Shown here piece after piece: positions 25,707-33,887 of a stretch of DNA of 34,376 nt. Each line of letters opens with the position of its first letter. Position 1 is the first letter of the stretch. The position numbers were made by a program, and so were the translations under genes. This DNA comes from Clostridia bacterium (GTDB lineage Bacteria > Bacillota > Clostridia > Christensenellales > Borkfalkiaceae): the NCBI GenBank assembly GCA_029061465.1, contig JAIDRY010000120.1:1-34376 (forward strand), written 5' to 3'. A model generated the notes under the pieces. That model searched no databases. It was given only the letters and a program-made list of their open reading frames with translations, and was not told the origin of the DNA.

Positions 25707-28700
25707 TTATGCGTTGCGCTTTCTTTTTGCAACCTTGGTTACAGCCATGAGCAATGCAACCGCTAAGAACGTGAAGCCCGAAGTCATACCCACGCCCCCG
25801 ATTGAGCCGAAGCAACCGGGATTGACTGGCGCAGCATCTTCAAATACTGCGGTTATGACCGTGTCTTTGGTTATGCGGACGCTATCCCCTGCTTTATAAT
25901 TAGTTCCGTTGACGTCCCAGTGCGAGAACACTTTCCCCTCGGGCGCGGAACATTCTTCAAGAACAATACTCTCATTAGGTTTAACGTATTGCGTCGCAGT
26001 TTTGTTACCGTCATATTTCAGCGTTACGGTAAATTTATTTCCGATAACGGCTTTAATGCTGCAATTGTCGGTAATTTCCACTTTCGCTCCTACAGCGTAT
26101 GATTTACCGTCAATTTCCCACGAAGCTACGTACTGTTTCCCGTCAAGGACATTCACCGTATCGGGTAAAATGTAGCTGCGGGGCGTAACTTGCACCGTAC
26201 CTTCACTTCCGTTTACGCTATACGTAACCGTAGGCCAAGACTTAAACAAGACGGTTTTATTGCCTTCGCCGAGACGTACGCCGGCAAGCTCCACCTTCAG
26301 CCCCTTTGCAAAAGCTTCAGCAAACGTCAGATTTCCCGTCGCCGTCAAAAGCACCGTTTCCGCAGATACGGAAGGCGTACGGAAAATAACTTCGGAGAAG
26401 TCGGGCGTTGCCGTATTTATATTTATTGAACCGCTGTTTTTATAAATATCCCCTGATATTTTCACTCCCGTATCGCCGCCGACAAGCGTCAATATTCCCT
26501 TATCGAGATATATTGCACTGCCGCCTTTGCCCGCAGTGTTTCCTCTTATTACGCCGCCTTCGATGTAAACGGACCTTGCGTCGTTGCCGCACAGCATATA
26601 CATTGCGCCGCCTATGTTCGACGCGGAGTTGCCTGTAACCGTAACCCTTGTCAACGTGGTTTTACCGTCGAGCGTAAGCGCGCCGCCGTTGCCCTTTGCA
26701 ACATTGCCGCTCAGCGTGCAATCGGTAAGAGTAATTATACCGCCGCTGAAATTTGCAATAGCGCCGCCGTTTATCGACGTAACGTTATTCTTCATAGTAA
26801 CGTTTGTGAACGTCGAGTTACCCGTATTGAATACCGCGCCGCCGTGGTCGGTGTTGCGGTTGTTGCGAAGCTCTGCGTTGTTGACGCGCAGAGTGCCGCC
26901 GTTTACTTTAATCAGCGCGCCGTTCTGCGAGAATGAATTTCCGTCAAGAACAATCTTTGCGCCGTCATTATCACCAAGCGTAAACGTTACTCCGCCGTTT
27001 ACCGTAAACATTACGCCTATTAAACATTTTGTTATTACTACGCTTCCCTTAACCGAGGGGTCTGGAAGTATCGTCAGATTTTTATTTATAGTTATTGCTC
27101 CGTCATACAGGTCGGCGCAGATATAAATAGTATCGTTTGCGTTAGCCGCCGCAACCGCCTCGGATATCGAGTTGTAATAAACGTCGCCTATTCTACACGT
27201 ACGGGATTGACTGATTTCTTTAAAAGTTACCGCGGCGCTTTCCTTGGAAGCACTCATCTCCCTGTCGTACGCGCGTATTTTATACTGCGGAGCGTAGCCC
27301 TCATTATACGCCGTAGTATCGATATAACTGCCCGAATACGTAAAACCTATAACGTACCAGTTGCCGTTCCTGTATTCCATAATCTCATAGCCGAGGTGTG
27401 CAGAACCTTCCGCAGGCTCGGGCAAAATCAGCATATAGCCCGCATCGGTTTTCCATACTTCGCGGATTTCCACACTGCTTGTAGGACTGTAATCCGCGTT
27501 GCCTGTAAACTCGTAGAAATATTGATTTGCGTCGATGTACCAGTACTTGAAACCTCTGTATACGATTTGCTTGTCGTCAAGCGCTTTTTTAATAAGCTTT
27601 TTGTATGCGGCCGAAGCTGTTTCCTCTCTGAACGGAGCATAGTTATCGCCCGTAGAGAACGAGAAGCCGTAGCGCTCGTAATAGTATCCCAAATCTTCGC
27701 CTACAACCAGCGAGGAATAATATACCATACGCTCGGTAGTAGACAACTGTCCGTCCTCTGCCGTTACGCCCGCTTTGTTGCGCGCGGCGGCTTCGTCAAA
27801 GTAGCGATACATATTGTCGAGCTTGCCCCAGAACCCATGATAGCAGGCTTCGAGATTCCACCAAATCTGATAGCTGTAAGTGTTGGTATTGAAATATCCC
27901 GCCGACAGCGCAGTTTCATCGGGAGTTAAAACCCTCGTCATTTCATCGTTGAAGTTTCTTGAAACGTTATGGCTTAAATATGCAAGCTCGTATTTTGCCC
28001 ACATATTGTTAGTGGTTTCGCCAATTGTACGTCCGTTGACGTCGAGCGCATGACCTATTTCGTGCGCAACGCCCCAACCGGGAACGCCGAAGTTTGTCAT
28101 TCCGTCCTCGCCGAAGCTTATAAACCCGATATGGTCGCCTGCGGCAAACGCGCCGGCGCCGCCCCAGGGCTGAACCACACGGAAGTTTGTATATAAGTGC
28201 AGATTTTTTTCGTTAAAGTGCTCGCCGTCGGAACTGAGTGAAATGCCGTCGAATTCTAACAGAGCGCTTATATAATCGTCCCAACGCTCGGCGTTTTTCT
28301 GCGGGCTGACCTTGCGGGTAACAAAATCGTTATAGGCGCGTTTTGCGCTTACCGTATGCAGGAAGTGGTCGCCGACAAGCTCCGCAACGTCGCTCATACC
28401 TTCCGTGCTCTGCAGCTTCTCGTTATATGAAGTCAGCTCCTGAAGGAAAGCGTTTTCGTCGCCTCCCTTACGGAAAACGGGATAGAGATATCCGCCTTCG
28501 ACGTAAACCTTGACTTTGGAAGACTGCTGTGAAGGCTCGTAGGGGTTAATTATATGTATAGGTCCGCCGGGAGTAACATTCCAGGAATAATTGTCGGTAA
28601 TGAAGTCGGGGAAGGTTAAAACGTTTTTACCTAACGACAGTCGGTATGTAGACTGCCAGCTTCGCCAATCCCCCTTGACCTGAGTAAACGCTATGGTGGG

Positions 28701-29684
28701 TAACGGGTCGCCCGCTTCCGCCTCTACGTAAATTGTAATTGTCTGACCTTTAAGTCCGCCTACGCCGAGAACCTGACGGTTTATACCGAAGCTTGACATT
28801 TTAAGCGTATTGCCCGCATACGAACGGAGGTCGCCGTAACGGTTTATAACGTTCGCCGCATTGGGGTCGGTAGAAAATTCGCGGCGGCTGTCCTTCTTTA
28901 ACTGTCCGCTGACAATTAATTCCGCTCTGTCAAGCAGGGGCTTTAACGCGTTTTCATAGCTCAATAAACCGGTTACTCCGCTGCGTATTTGGCTTAAATC
29001 CGCTTTGTATTGATTTTTAACGGAACACTGCGCATAGTCGTCAAACAAGTCTAAGACCTTATTAGCGTTTGCGTTGTCGGGCTGCAAAAACTGAATTTCT
29101 TTTGCGGTAGCCGTCCAGTTATGCATAGTATTAACTTTTCTGAATTCGAATTTTACCTGTGTTACGGTTACGGCTTTATTCAAGCTGAACACAACTCTGT
29201 CATCCGTGGCGGAGCTGTTGCACGTGCCGTAAAGCGCAAGCGCACCGCCGTTTGCCGTGTAGACGTTAAGAGTTATAGGATAACCGTGCCCAAGCCGCGC
29301 ACTCGACGAAGCATAAACAATGCTTTCTATCGTAACGGCTTTACTGAACGTTACGGTTATCGCATTTAAAAATGCGGGATTTTCGGAGCCCTGACCGTTA
29401 TTTTCGGTAGCCGTTTGCCAAAACGTATTCCAGTTTCCGTCAAACGCGTTAGCAAGCGTGTTGCCGCCGGAAGCTCCGCCGTTCGCCTCGTACGTCATTA
29501 AATTTGCAGGTACTCTGTATACGGCAAGGTAATCATCGTTGAGATAATTGCCGGAAGCGGTTTCACAGGTTATATTACCCGTATCCGCAGATGCGGACGT
29601 TACGGGAGCAACAGCCCAAATTGCGGCGGCAAGAAATACCGCCGATAAAAATGCAATAAGCCAGTGTTTTACAGTTAATTTCAT
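25707..29684 (-). CDS. secreted M60-like (mucinase/enhancin-type) metallopeptidase with F5/8C-like domain and beta-helix
   Basis: 1,325 residues. Signal peptide (LIAFLSAVFLAAAIWAVA), then an F5/8 type C/CBM32-like domain at about 40-205 (NAFDGNWNTFWQT, ITVTFSKAVTIESIVY). The peptidase M60 domain covers about 270-760; the zinc motif HEIGH is at 540-544, with Glu 555 ten residues on as the likely third ligand, fitting the M60 pattern. A right-handed beta-helix of GGA.F/GGAI repeats lies at about 900-1120, then InlB-like beta repeats. The end is PGCFGSIGG, a hydrophobic helix and KVAKRKRNA, a likely surface-sorting tail. M60-like enzymes of gut bacteria cut mucin-type O-glycoproteins, so host mucin is the probable substrate (inference). 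RBS AAGGAG; perfect promoter upstream. Confidence 0.93.
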   Translation of the reverse strand: MKLTVKHWLIAFLSAVFLAAAIWAVAPVTSASADTGNITCETASGNYLNDDYLAVYRVPANLMTYEANGGASGGNTLANAFDGNWNTFWQTATENNGQGSENPAFLNAITVTFSKAVTIESIVYASSSARLGHGYPITLNVYTANGGALALYGTCNSSATDDRVVFSLNKAVTVTQVKFEFRKVNTMHNWTATAKEIQFLQPDNANANKVLDLFDDYAQCSVKNQYKADLSQIRSGVTGLLSYENALKPLLDRAELIVSGQLKKDSRREFSTDPNAANVINRYGDLRSYAGNTLKMSSFGINRQVLGVGGLKGQTITIYVEAEAGDPLPTIAFTQVKGDWRSWQSTYRLSLGKNVLTFPDFITDNYSWNVTPGGPIHIINPYEPSQQSSKVKVYVEGGYLYPVFRKGGDENAFLQELTSYNEKLQSTEGMSDVAELVGDHFLHTVSAKRAYNDFVTRKVSPQKNAERWDDYISALLEFDGISLSSDGEHFNEKNLHLYTNFRVVQPWGGAGAFAAGDHIGFISFGEDGMTNFGVPGWGVAHEIGHALDVNGRTIGETTNNMWAKYELAYLSHNVSRNFNDEMTRVLTPDETALSAGYFNTNTYSYQIWWNLEACYHGFWGKLDNMYRYFDEAAARNKAGVTAEDGQLSTTERMVYYSSLVVGEDLGYYYERYGFSFSTGDNYAPFREETASAAYKKLIKKALDDKQIVYRGFKYWYIDANQYFYEFTGNADYSPTSSVEIREVWKTDAGYMLILPEPAEGSAHLGYEIMEYRNGNWYVIGFTYSGSYIDTTAYNEGYAPQYKIRAYDREMSASKESAAVTFKEISQSRTCRIGDVYYNSISEAVAAANANDTIYICADLYDGAITINKNLTILPDPSVKGSVVITKCLIGVMFTVNGGVTFTLGDNDGAKIVLDGNSFSQNGALIKVNGGTLRVNNAELRNNRNTDHGGAVFNTGNSTFTNVTMKNNVTSINGGAIANFSGGIITLTDCTLSGNVAKGNGGALTLDGKTTLTRVTVTGNSASNIGGAMYMLCGNDARSVYIEGGVIRGNTAGKGGSAIYLDKGILTLVGGDTGVKISGDIYKNSGSININTATPDFSEVIFRTPSVSAETVLLTATGNLTFAEAFAKGLKVELAGVRLGEGNKTVLFKSWPTVTYSVNGSEGTVQVTPRSYILPDTVNVLDGKQYVASWEIDGKSYAVGAKVEITDNCSIKAVIGNKFTVTLKYDGNKTATQYVKPNESIVLEECSAPEGKVFSHWDVNGTNYKAGDSVRITKDTVITAVFEDAAPVNPGCFGSIGGVGMTSGFTFLAVALLMAVTKVAKRKRNA

Positions 29685-29724
29685 AACGCTCCTTAATGTA
29701 TTCTAAAAAAATAAATACTATTAA

Positions 29725-29753
29725 ATTATAAAAAACAAGAATAATTATGTCAA
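29725..29753 (-). promoter_or_regulatory. perfect consensus promoter of M60 gene
   Basis: Minus strand TTGACA (29753-29748), 17-bp spacer, TATAAT (29730-29725): a full sigma-A consensus match. The predicted start near 29718 gives a leader of about 34 nt containing AAGGAG. Confidence 0.85.
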
Positions 29754-29796
29754 CGTTTTTGCAGGAAAAAGATATCTGCTATTTAGTCAAGCTCAT

Positions 29797-29827
29797 AAAA
29801 AAACGCCGCTCCCTCGCGGGAACGGCT
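29797..29827 (-). terminator. terminator of the flavodoxin operon
   Basis: On the minus strand GCCGTTCC and GGAGCGGC pair over 8 bp with one G-U pair and a 6-nt loop, followed by TTTTTTT. It lies about 40 bp after the flavodoxin stop. Confidence 0.85.
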
Positions 29828-29867
29828 ATATTAACGCTTATTCAATTTTACTTCGACACAAAGCGCG

Positions 29868-30452
29868 TTATTCGCTTATATCAAGTCCTTTTATCCAATC
29901 GGCAACAGTATTTAAAGAAGTGCCTGACGAAAACCTTTTTCCCGATACCCATTCCGCAGACGGAGCAAGCGGGTGCAGGTTTGTGTCGCTTGAGCCTATA
30001 CCGCTGCTTTGCGAGGTGCAGAACGGAATAACCATCTTGCCGGAAAAGTCGTAGCTTTCCAAAAACGTATAAATTATTTTCGGCGCCTGACCGTGCCATA
30101 TGGGATATCCCAAAAACACAACGTCGTAATTTCCCATATCCTCTACGCTTCCGCTTATTGCAGGGCGGGCGGTGCTGTCGGCTTGTTCCCTGTCCGCTCT
30201 GCAATCCGTGTAATACTTCAAATCGTCTTCGGTATAAGGCACTTCGGGAATGATTTTGTAAAGCGTTCCCGTCGTTTCCGCCTGGATATGTTCGGCTATT
30301 GCCTCGGTTGTGTTCGTGCAGGAAAAGTATACGATAAGGACTTTTTTCTCACTTCCTTCGGTTGGCGGTATTTCGTTGTCGTGATTGCCGCAGGCGGGCA
30401 ATGCGAACAACGCCATTATGATTACTAAAATTACTCCCAAAAGTTTTTTCAT
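29868..30452 (-). CDS. lipoprotein flavodoxin
   Basis: 194 residues. Lipobox LPAC predicts an extracellular, membrane-tethered protein. The flavodoxin fold follows from about residue 37: beta strand KVLIVYFS, FMN phosphate loop SCTNTTEAIA, and the later flavin-contact loop around GYPIWHGQAPKIIYTFLE (about 114-131). Length fits flavodoxin_4-type proteins. It carries electrons through FMN; the partner is unknown. An exported lipid-anchored flavodoxin is typical of clostridial clusters with alpha/beta hydrolases and LysR regulators. It follows the hydrolase gene by 2 bp, so it is the third gene of that operon. Confidence 0.92.
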   Translation of the reverse strand: MKKLLGVILVIIMALFALPACGNHDNEIPPTEGSEKKVLIVYFSCTNTTEAIAEHIQAETTGTLYKIIPEVPYTEDDLKYYTDCRADREQADSTARPAISGSVEDMGNYDVVFLGYPIWHGQAPKIIYTFLESYDFSGKMVIPFCTSQSSGIGSSDTNLHPLAPSAEWVSGKRFSSGTSLNTVADWIKGLDISE

Positions 30453-30455
30453 ATA

Positions 30456-31433
30456 TTACTCCGCATCAAAGTTCTTTTTGAAAAATTTATCCAGTTTGTC
30501 AAAAGGTATAATATCCGTTCTGTCATATAAATCTGTATGGACGGCGTCTGGAATAATAAGCAGTTCCTTATTATCCCCCTTTAAGCTTTTAAACGCGTCT
30601 TTACTGAAATAGCACGAGTGCGCTTTTTCTCCGTGCATAATAAGTACCGCGCTTCTTATCTCGCTGCTGTAAGAAAGTATCGGCATATTGATAAACGAAA
30701 GCGCGCTCGTTTTGTTCCAGCCTCCGTTTGAATTTAACGAACGCTTGTGATAGCCGCGTTGGGTTTTATAATAATCGTAATAGTCCTTAACATAGAACGG
30801 CGCATCGGCAGGAAGCGGGTCTACTACCCCTCCGCCCAATTCGTAGTTTCCTTTTTTATAGTCGACTATCCTTTGTGCGTTCAACGCTCTCTTCGTTTCG
30901 TAGCGTGCCTGTTCGCTGTCCGCGCAGTCGAAGTAGCCTTTTGCGTTTACCCTCGTCATATCGTACATTGTGGAGGCAACCGTTGCTTTAATTCTGGTAT
31001 CGATAGCCGCCGCGTTGAGCGCCATACCGCCCCAGCCGCAAATTCCTATAATTCCTATTTTTTCGGGGTCGACGTCATTTCGGCAGGAAAGATAATCCAC
31101 CGCCGCACAAAAATCCTCGGTGTTAATATCGGGGGAAGCAACATATCTCGGCTGTCCTCCGCTTTCGCCCGTGAAAGAGGGGTCGAAAGCAATTGTAAGA
31201 AAACCGCGTTCCGCCATTTCCTGCGCGTAAAGCCCCGACGACTGTTCCTTTACCGCACCGAAAGGACCGCAAACCGCAATAGCCGGAAGCTTGCCTTTTG
31301 CGTTCTTGGGACTATACAAATCCGCCGCAAGGGTTATACCGTAACGGTTGTGAAAAGTTACTTTTTCGTGGTCAACCTTTTCGCTTTTCTTAAAAACTTT
31401 ATCCCATTCTTTTGTTAATTTTAATTTTTCCAT
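30456..31433 (-). CDS. alpha/beta hydrolase (S15/dienelactone-hydrolase-like)
   Basis: 325 residues, cytoplasmic (no signal). The alpha/beta hydrolase core runs from about residue 25 (VTFHNRYGITLAADLYSP) to the end. An oxyanion-side loop is seen at AVCGPFGAVKEQ. The strand-5 elbow reads GIIGICGWGGMALN, where relatives often have GICxSGG; Trp sits at the usual nucleophile position and the nearby Cys could take over, or the site may be altered. The catalytic His region is present (DAVHTDLYD). From memory this GICGWGG form recurs in clostridial relatives, so it is probably not a random mutation. Substrate unknown (ester, amide or lactone). It follows the acetyltransferase gene by 1 bp. Confidence 0.88.
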   Translation of the reverse strand: MEKLKLTKEWDKVFKKSEKVDHEKVTFHNRYGITLAADLYSPKNAKGKLPAIAVCGPFGAVKEQSSGLYAQEMAERGFLTIAFDPSFTGESGGQPRYVASPDINTEDFCAAVDYLSCRNDVDPEKIGIIGICGWGGMALNAAAIDTRIKATVASTMYDMTRVNAKGYFDCADSEQARYETKRALNAQRIVDYKKGNYELGGGVVDPLPADAPFYVKDYYDYYKTQRGYHKRSLNSNGGWNKTSALSFINMPILSYSSEIRSAVLIMHGEKAHSCYFSKDAFKSLKGDNKELLIIPDAVHTDLYDRTDIIPFDKLDKFFKKNFDAE

Positions 31434-31434
31434 C

Positions 31435-32010
31435 TTAATTGCTCTCCTTGACAGTTTTTATTATCTTTGCAGGTACTCCGCCGACGACGGTGTTTTCAGG
31501 CACGTCCTTCGTTACAACCGCTCCCGCCGCTATAACCGCACCGTTGCCGATTGTTACTCCCGCAAGGATTGTTGCGTGAGCGCCTATCCAGACTCCGTTG
31601 CCTATCTTTACCGGTGCAGGAAACATATTCGCGCGCTGCTGAGGATTTAAGTCGTGGTTTAAAGTAGCTATTACTACCTGTTGCCCGATTAATACGTTAT
31701 CTCCGATTTCAATTCCGCCCTGGTCCTGAAAACAGCAACCCGAATTTATAAATACGTTTTTGCCCACCTTTATATTTTGACCGTAATCCGCATTGAACGG
31801 CGGAAACAGCCCGAAGCCCTCGTCAACCTTTTGCCCGATAAGCTCGGAAAACAGCTGCCGTATCTCGTCGGGAGTTCTGTATTCGTTGTTCATTTCAGCC
31901 GTGATTTTCCTCGCCCGCTGCGCCATCTCGTGCATATGCAGGTGCATTTCGGAATTTGCAACTATATACGCTTGTTTTGCCATCTCTTCTTTGAATTGTT
32001 CGGTATTCAT
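31435..32010 (-). CDS. sugar O-acetyltransferase (LacA/Maa-type hexapeptide family)
   Basis: 191 residues. An N-terminal helical maltose-acetyltransferase segment (about 1-65, [14 protein letters not shown]) is followed by a left-handed beta-helix of hexapeptide repeats ([45 protein letters not shown]) and the typical end [11 protein letters not shown]. The catalytic His is in ATLNHDLNP. Family reaction: acetyl transfer from acetyl-CoA to a sugar hydroxyl (galactoside, maltose or similar); the acceptor is not known. It is first in an operon with the hydrolase and flavodoxin and divergent from the LysR gene. No Shine-Dalgarno sequence precedes the ATG, and the predicted transcription start is the A of that ATG. 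Confidence 0.92.
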   Translation of the reverse strand: MNTEQFKEEMAKQAYIVANSEMHLHMHEMAQRARKITAEMNNEYRTPDEIRQLFSELIGQKVDEGFGLFPPFNADYGQNIKVGKNVFINSGCCFQDQGGIEIGDNVLIGQQVVIATLNHDLNPQQRANMFPAPVKIGNGVWIGAHATILAGVTIGNGAVIAAGAVVTKDVPENTVVGGVPAKIIKTVKESN

Positions 32011-32016
32011 ACCAAT

Positions 32017-32045
32017 ATTTTATTTTGACTTTAAATATATGTCAA
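32017..32045 (-). promoter_or_regulatory. promoter of acetyltransferase operon, predicted leaderless
   Basis: Minus strand TTGACA (32045-32040), 17-bp spacer, TAAAAT (32022-32017). Counting the last -10 base as -7 puts +1 at 32010, the first base of the start codon. The bases before ATG (ATTGGT) show no ribosome site. Confidence 0.75.
32025..32045. promoter_or_regulatory. LysR-type operator candidate TTGAC-N11-GTCAA
   Basis: A perfect 5-bp dyad with an 11-bp centre fits the T-N11-A pattern of LysR-family binding sites. It covers the -35 box and most of the spacer of the acetyltransferase promoter and lies about 30 bp upstream of the -35 of the divergent LysR gene. Confidence 0.6.
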
Positions 32046-32073
32046 ATGCTTATATTTTATATTTAACCTATAA

Positions 32074-32102
32074 TTGACAAGCATAGTTTTAATTGTTATA
32101 AT
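32074..32102 (+). promoter_or_regulatory. perfect promoter of LysR gene, predicted leaderless
   Basis: TTGACA (32074-32079), 17-bp spacer, TATAAT (32097-32102). With the last -10 base as -7, +1 is 32109, the A of the LysR ATG. No ribosome site is present before that ATG. Confidence 0.8.
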
Positions 32103-32108
32103 TCGGAT

Positions 32109-32981
32109 ATGGAAATAAGAGAACTAAAATATTTTTTGGCGGTTGCCAGAGAGCAGAGCATTTCAAAAGCGGCTTTAAGGTTGTTTGTTACGCAACCGAA
32201 TTTATCACGGCAAATGCAAAACCTCGAAAAAGAAATAGGACAACAGCTGTTTATCCGCGGAACAAGAAAAATCACGCTTACGGAAGCAGGACAACTGCTT
32301 TTAAAGCGTGCGGAAGAAATTATCGAGCTATATAATAAAACCGAAAACGAACTCAACGCACCCATTACGGACATAAGCGGTGATATTCATATCGGCGGCG
32401 GGGAAAGCTACATTATGGGACTTATAGCAAAGGCGGCGAGGGCAGTACAGAGTGAATACCCCGACGTCAAATTTCATTTGTTCAGCGGAGACAGCGGTAC
32501 TGTTTCGGAAAGACTTGACAAAGGACTTATCGATTTCGGAATATTTATCGAGCCGTTCGACGCAAGTAAATATGATTATATCCGCTTGCCGCTCTTTGAT
32601 ACCTGGGGCGTGCTTATGCGCAAAGACAGTCCTCTTGCAGAAAAAGAAAATATATCGCCCGAAGATTTATGGGATAAACCTCTTATTCTTTCAAGGCAAT
32701 CGCACGGGAAAAATATGATAAGCGACTGGTTCAGAAAAGATATTAATGAACTCAATGTAGTTGCAACGGGTAATTTGCTTTACAATATGTCGCTACTCGT
32801 TGAGGAAAACTTGGGTTATGCCGTTTGCCTCGATAAGATAATACATACGGACGGAAACAGTAAACTTTGTTTCAGACCGCTGTATCCGAAACTGATATCA
32901 CATCTCGATTTTGCGTGGAAGAAGTATCAGGTGTTTCCCAAATGTGCGGAAATCTTTTTGAAGTACTTACAGGAAAATTAA
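32109..32981 (+). CDS. LysR-family transcriptional regulator
   Basis: 290 residues, normal for the family. The N-terminal winged HTH is clear (MEIRELKYFLAVAREQSIS, LFVTQPNLSRQMQNLEKEIG), which also fixes the start, as LysR proteins begin this way. The C-terminal part (about 90-290, DIHIGGGESYIMGLIA) is the co-inducer-binding domain; the ligand is unknown. Divergence from the acetyltransferase-hydrolase-flavodoxin operon, with a TTGAC-N11-GTCAA dyad over that operon's promoter, suggests it controls those genes and perhaps itself. The message is predicted to be leaderless. Confidence 0.95.
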   Translation: MEIRELKYFLAVAREQSISKAALRLFVTQPNLSRQMQNLEKEIGQQLFIRGTRKITLTEAGQLLLKRAEEIIELYNKTENELNAPITDISGDIHIGGGESYIMGLIAKAARAVQSEYPDVKFHLFSGDSGTVSERLDKGLIDFGIFIEPFDASKYDYIRLPLFDTWGVLMRKDSPLAEKENISPEDLWDKPLILSRQSHGKNMISDWFRKDINELNVVATGNLLYNMSLLVEENLGYAVCLDKIIHTDGNSKLCFRPLYPKLISHLDFAWKKYQVFPKCAEIFLKYLQEN

Positions 32982-32987
32982 AATATT

Positions 32988-33020
32988 ACCGCCGCGGTAT
33001 AAAACCGCGGCGGTTGTTTT
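32988..33020 (+). terminator. terminator between LysR and pyrophosphatase genes
   Basis: A perfect 11-bp stem (ACCGCCGCGGT/ACCGCGGCGGT) is followed by TGTTTTT on the plus strand. It sits between convergent genes and may also end the pyrophosphatase message, although the minus-strand U-tract is weaker (AATATTTTAATTTT). Confidence 0.85.
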
Positions 33021-33033
33021 TAAAATGGAATTT

Positions 33034-33567
33034 TTATTGCTTGGCGCATTTTTCTTTATATGCGGCAATACATTTTCTTATAATTTCAATAGCCTCGTAT
33101 TTGTGGCATATCTCTTTGACGGCAGTCGTCTTATGTTCGAGCATTTTATACACCTCGAAGAAGTGCATCATCTCCTCGAAAATATGCTTCGGCAATTCTT
33201 TTATATCGTAATAATGCTTGTAATTAGGGTCGTTAGTCGGCACGGCGATAATTTTCTCGTCAAGCTCTCCGCCGTCAACCATCTTAATGACTCCTATCGG
33301 CATACAGGTTACGAGCGTCATGGGGAATATCGGCTCGTTGCAAAGAACAAGCACATCCAAAGGGTCACCGTCGTCGGCAAGCGTTCTGGGAATGAAGCCG
33401 TAATTTGCAGGATATACCGTCGAGGTATACAAAACGCGGTCAAGCCTTAAAAGCCCCGTTTCCTTGTCTAGCTCGTATTTAGCCTTGCTCCCCTTGGGTA
33501 TTTCGATAAGCGCTTCAAAATTGTTTTCGCTTACCCTCTTTTCATCTATATCGTGCCAAATATTCAT
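33034..33567 (-). CDS. ppa: inorganic pyrophosphatase, family I
   Basis: 177 residues, the usual bacterial length for the soluble Mg-dependent family I enzyme, which hydrolyses PPi to two phosphates and pulls biosynthetic reactions forward. The signature DDGDPLDVLV, with metal-binding Asp residues, is intact. Active-site residues in EIPKGSKAKYELD and YPANYGFIPRT are also present. Cytoplasmic. RBS AGAGGT before ATG, and a full consensus promoter upstream. Housekeeping gene, convergent with the LysR gene. Confidence 0.96.
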   Translation of the reverse strand: MNIWHDIDEKRVSENNFEALIEIPKGSKAKYELDKETGLLRLDRVLYTSTVYPANYGFIPRTLADDGDPLDVLVLCNEPIFPMTLVTCMPIGVIKMVDGGELDEKIIAVPTNDPNYKHYYDIKELPKHIFEEMMHFFEVYKMLEHKTTAVKEICHKYEAIEIIRKCIAAYKEKCAKQ

Positions 33568-33593
33568 TTTTACCTCTTTATAAATTTTCGCTA

Positions 33594-33622
33594 ATTATAT
33601 CATCTGCAAATTATTCTGTCAA
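33594..33622 (-). promoter_or_regulatory. perfect consensus promoter of ppa
   Basis: Minus strand TTGACA (33622-33617), 17-bp spacer, TATAAT (33599-33594). The predicted start near 33587 leaves a 20-nt leader with AGAGGT. It lies just after the XRE gene, which has no terminator of its own, so read-through from that gene into ppa is possible. Confidence 0.85.
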
Positions 33623-33651
33623 TAATAACAAATTAAAAGGTATTCTAATGT

Positions 33652-33849
33652 TTAATTACCTAAAAGATAATCAGTCGTAACGTTTAAACTCTTGGCAAGT
33701 TTTTTAACATAGCTTGCCTTTGGCTCGTTAACGTTATTTTCCCAAAATGATATAACGGCATTCGTAACGCCAACCATTTTTGCTAATTGCGGTTGAGTTA
33801 GTCCTCTTTCTATTCTTAATTCTCTTATTCTTGTTCCCAAATCATTCAT
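33652..33849 (-). CDS. small XRE/Cro-CI-type repressor
   Basis: 65 residues consisting almost only of an HTH_3 domain: LGTRIRELRIERGLTQPQLA, recognition region VTNAVISFWENN, and end LAKSLNVTTDYLLGN, typical of full-length mini XRE proteins. It binds DNA as a dimer and probably represses itself and the divergent 85-residue gene through CTAAG half-sites in the shared 93-bp gap. No Shine-Dalgarno sequence is seen; a TATAAT box (33864-33859) with a weak AAGACT -35 at 17 bp predicts a leader of about 3 nt. No terminator separates it from ppa. Confidence 0.93.
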   Translation of the reverse strand: MNDLGTRIRELRIERGLTQPQLAKMVGVTNAVISFWENNVNEPKASYVKKLAKSLNVTTDYLLGN

Positions 33850-33858
33850 ACTAAAACA

Positions 33859-33887
33859 ATTATATAAGAAAACTAAGAAAAAGTCTT
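33859..33887 (-). promoter_or_regulatory. promoter of XRE gene
   Basis: Minus strand AAGACT (33887-33882), 17-bp spacer, TATAAT (33864-33859). The -10 box is perfect and the -35 box weak. The predicted start is about 3 nt before the ATG. Confidence 0.55.

Noticed and set aside
27207-27929. 240-residue plus-strand ORF
   Set aside because: Lies wholly inside the M60 gene on the other strand, where the minus-strand frame has clear peptidase motifs.
30747-31418. 223-residue plus-strand ORF
   Set aside because: Antisense to the alpha/beta hydrolase gene, which has full family motifs.
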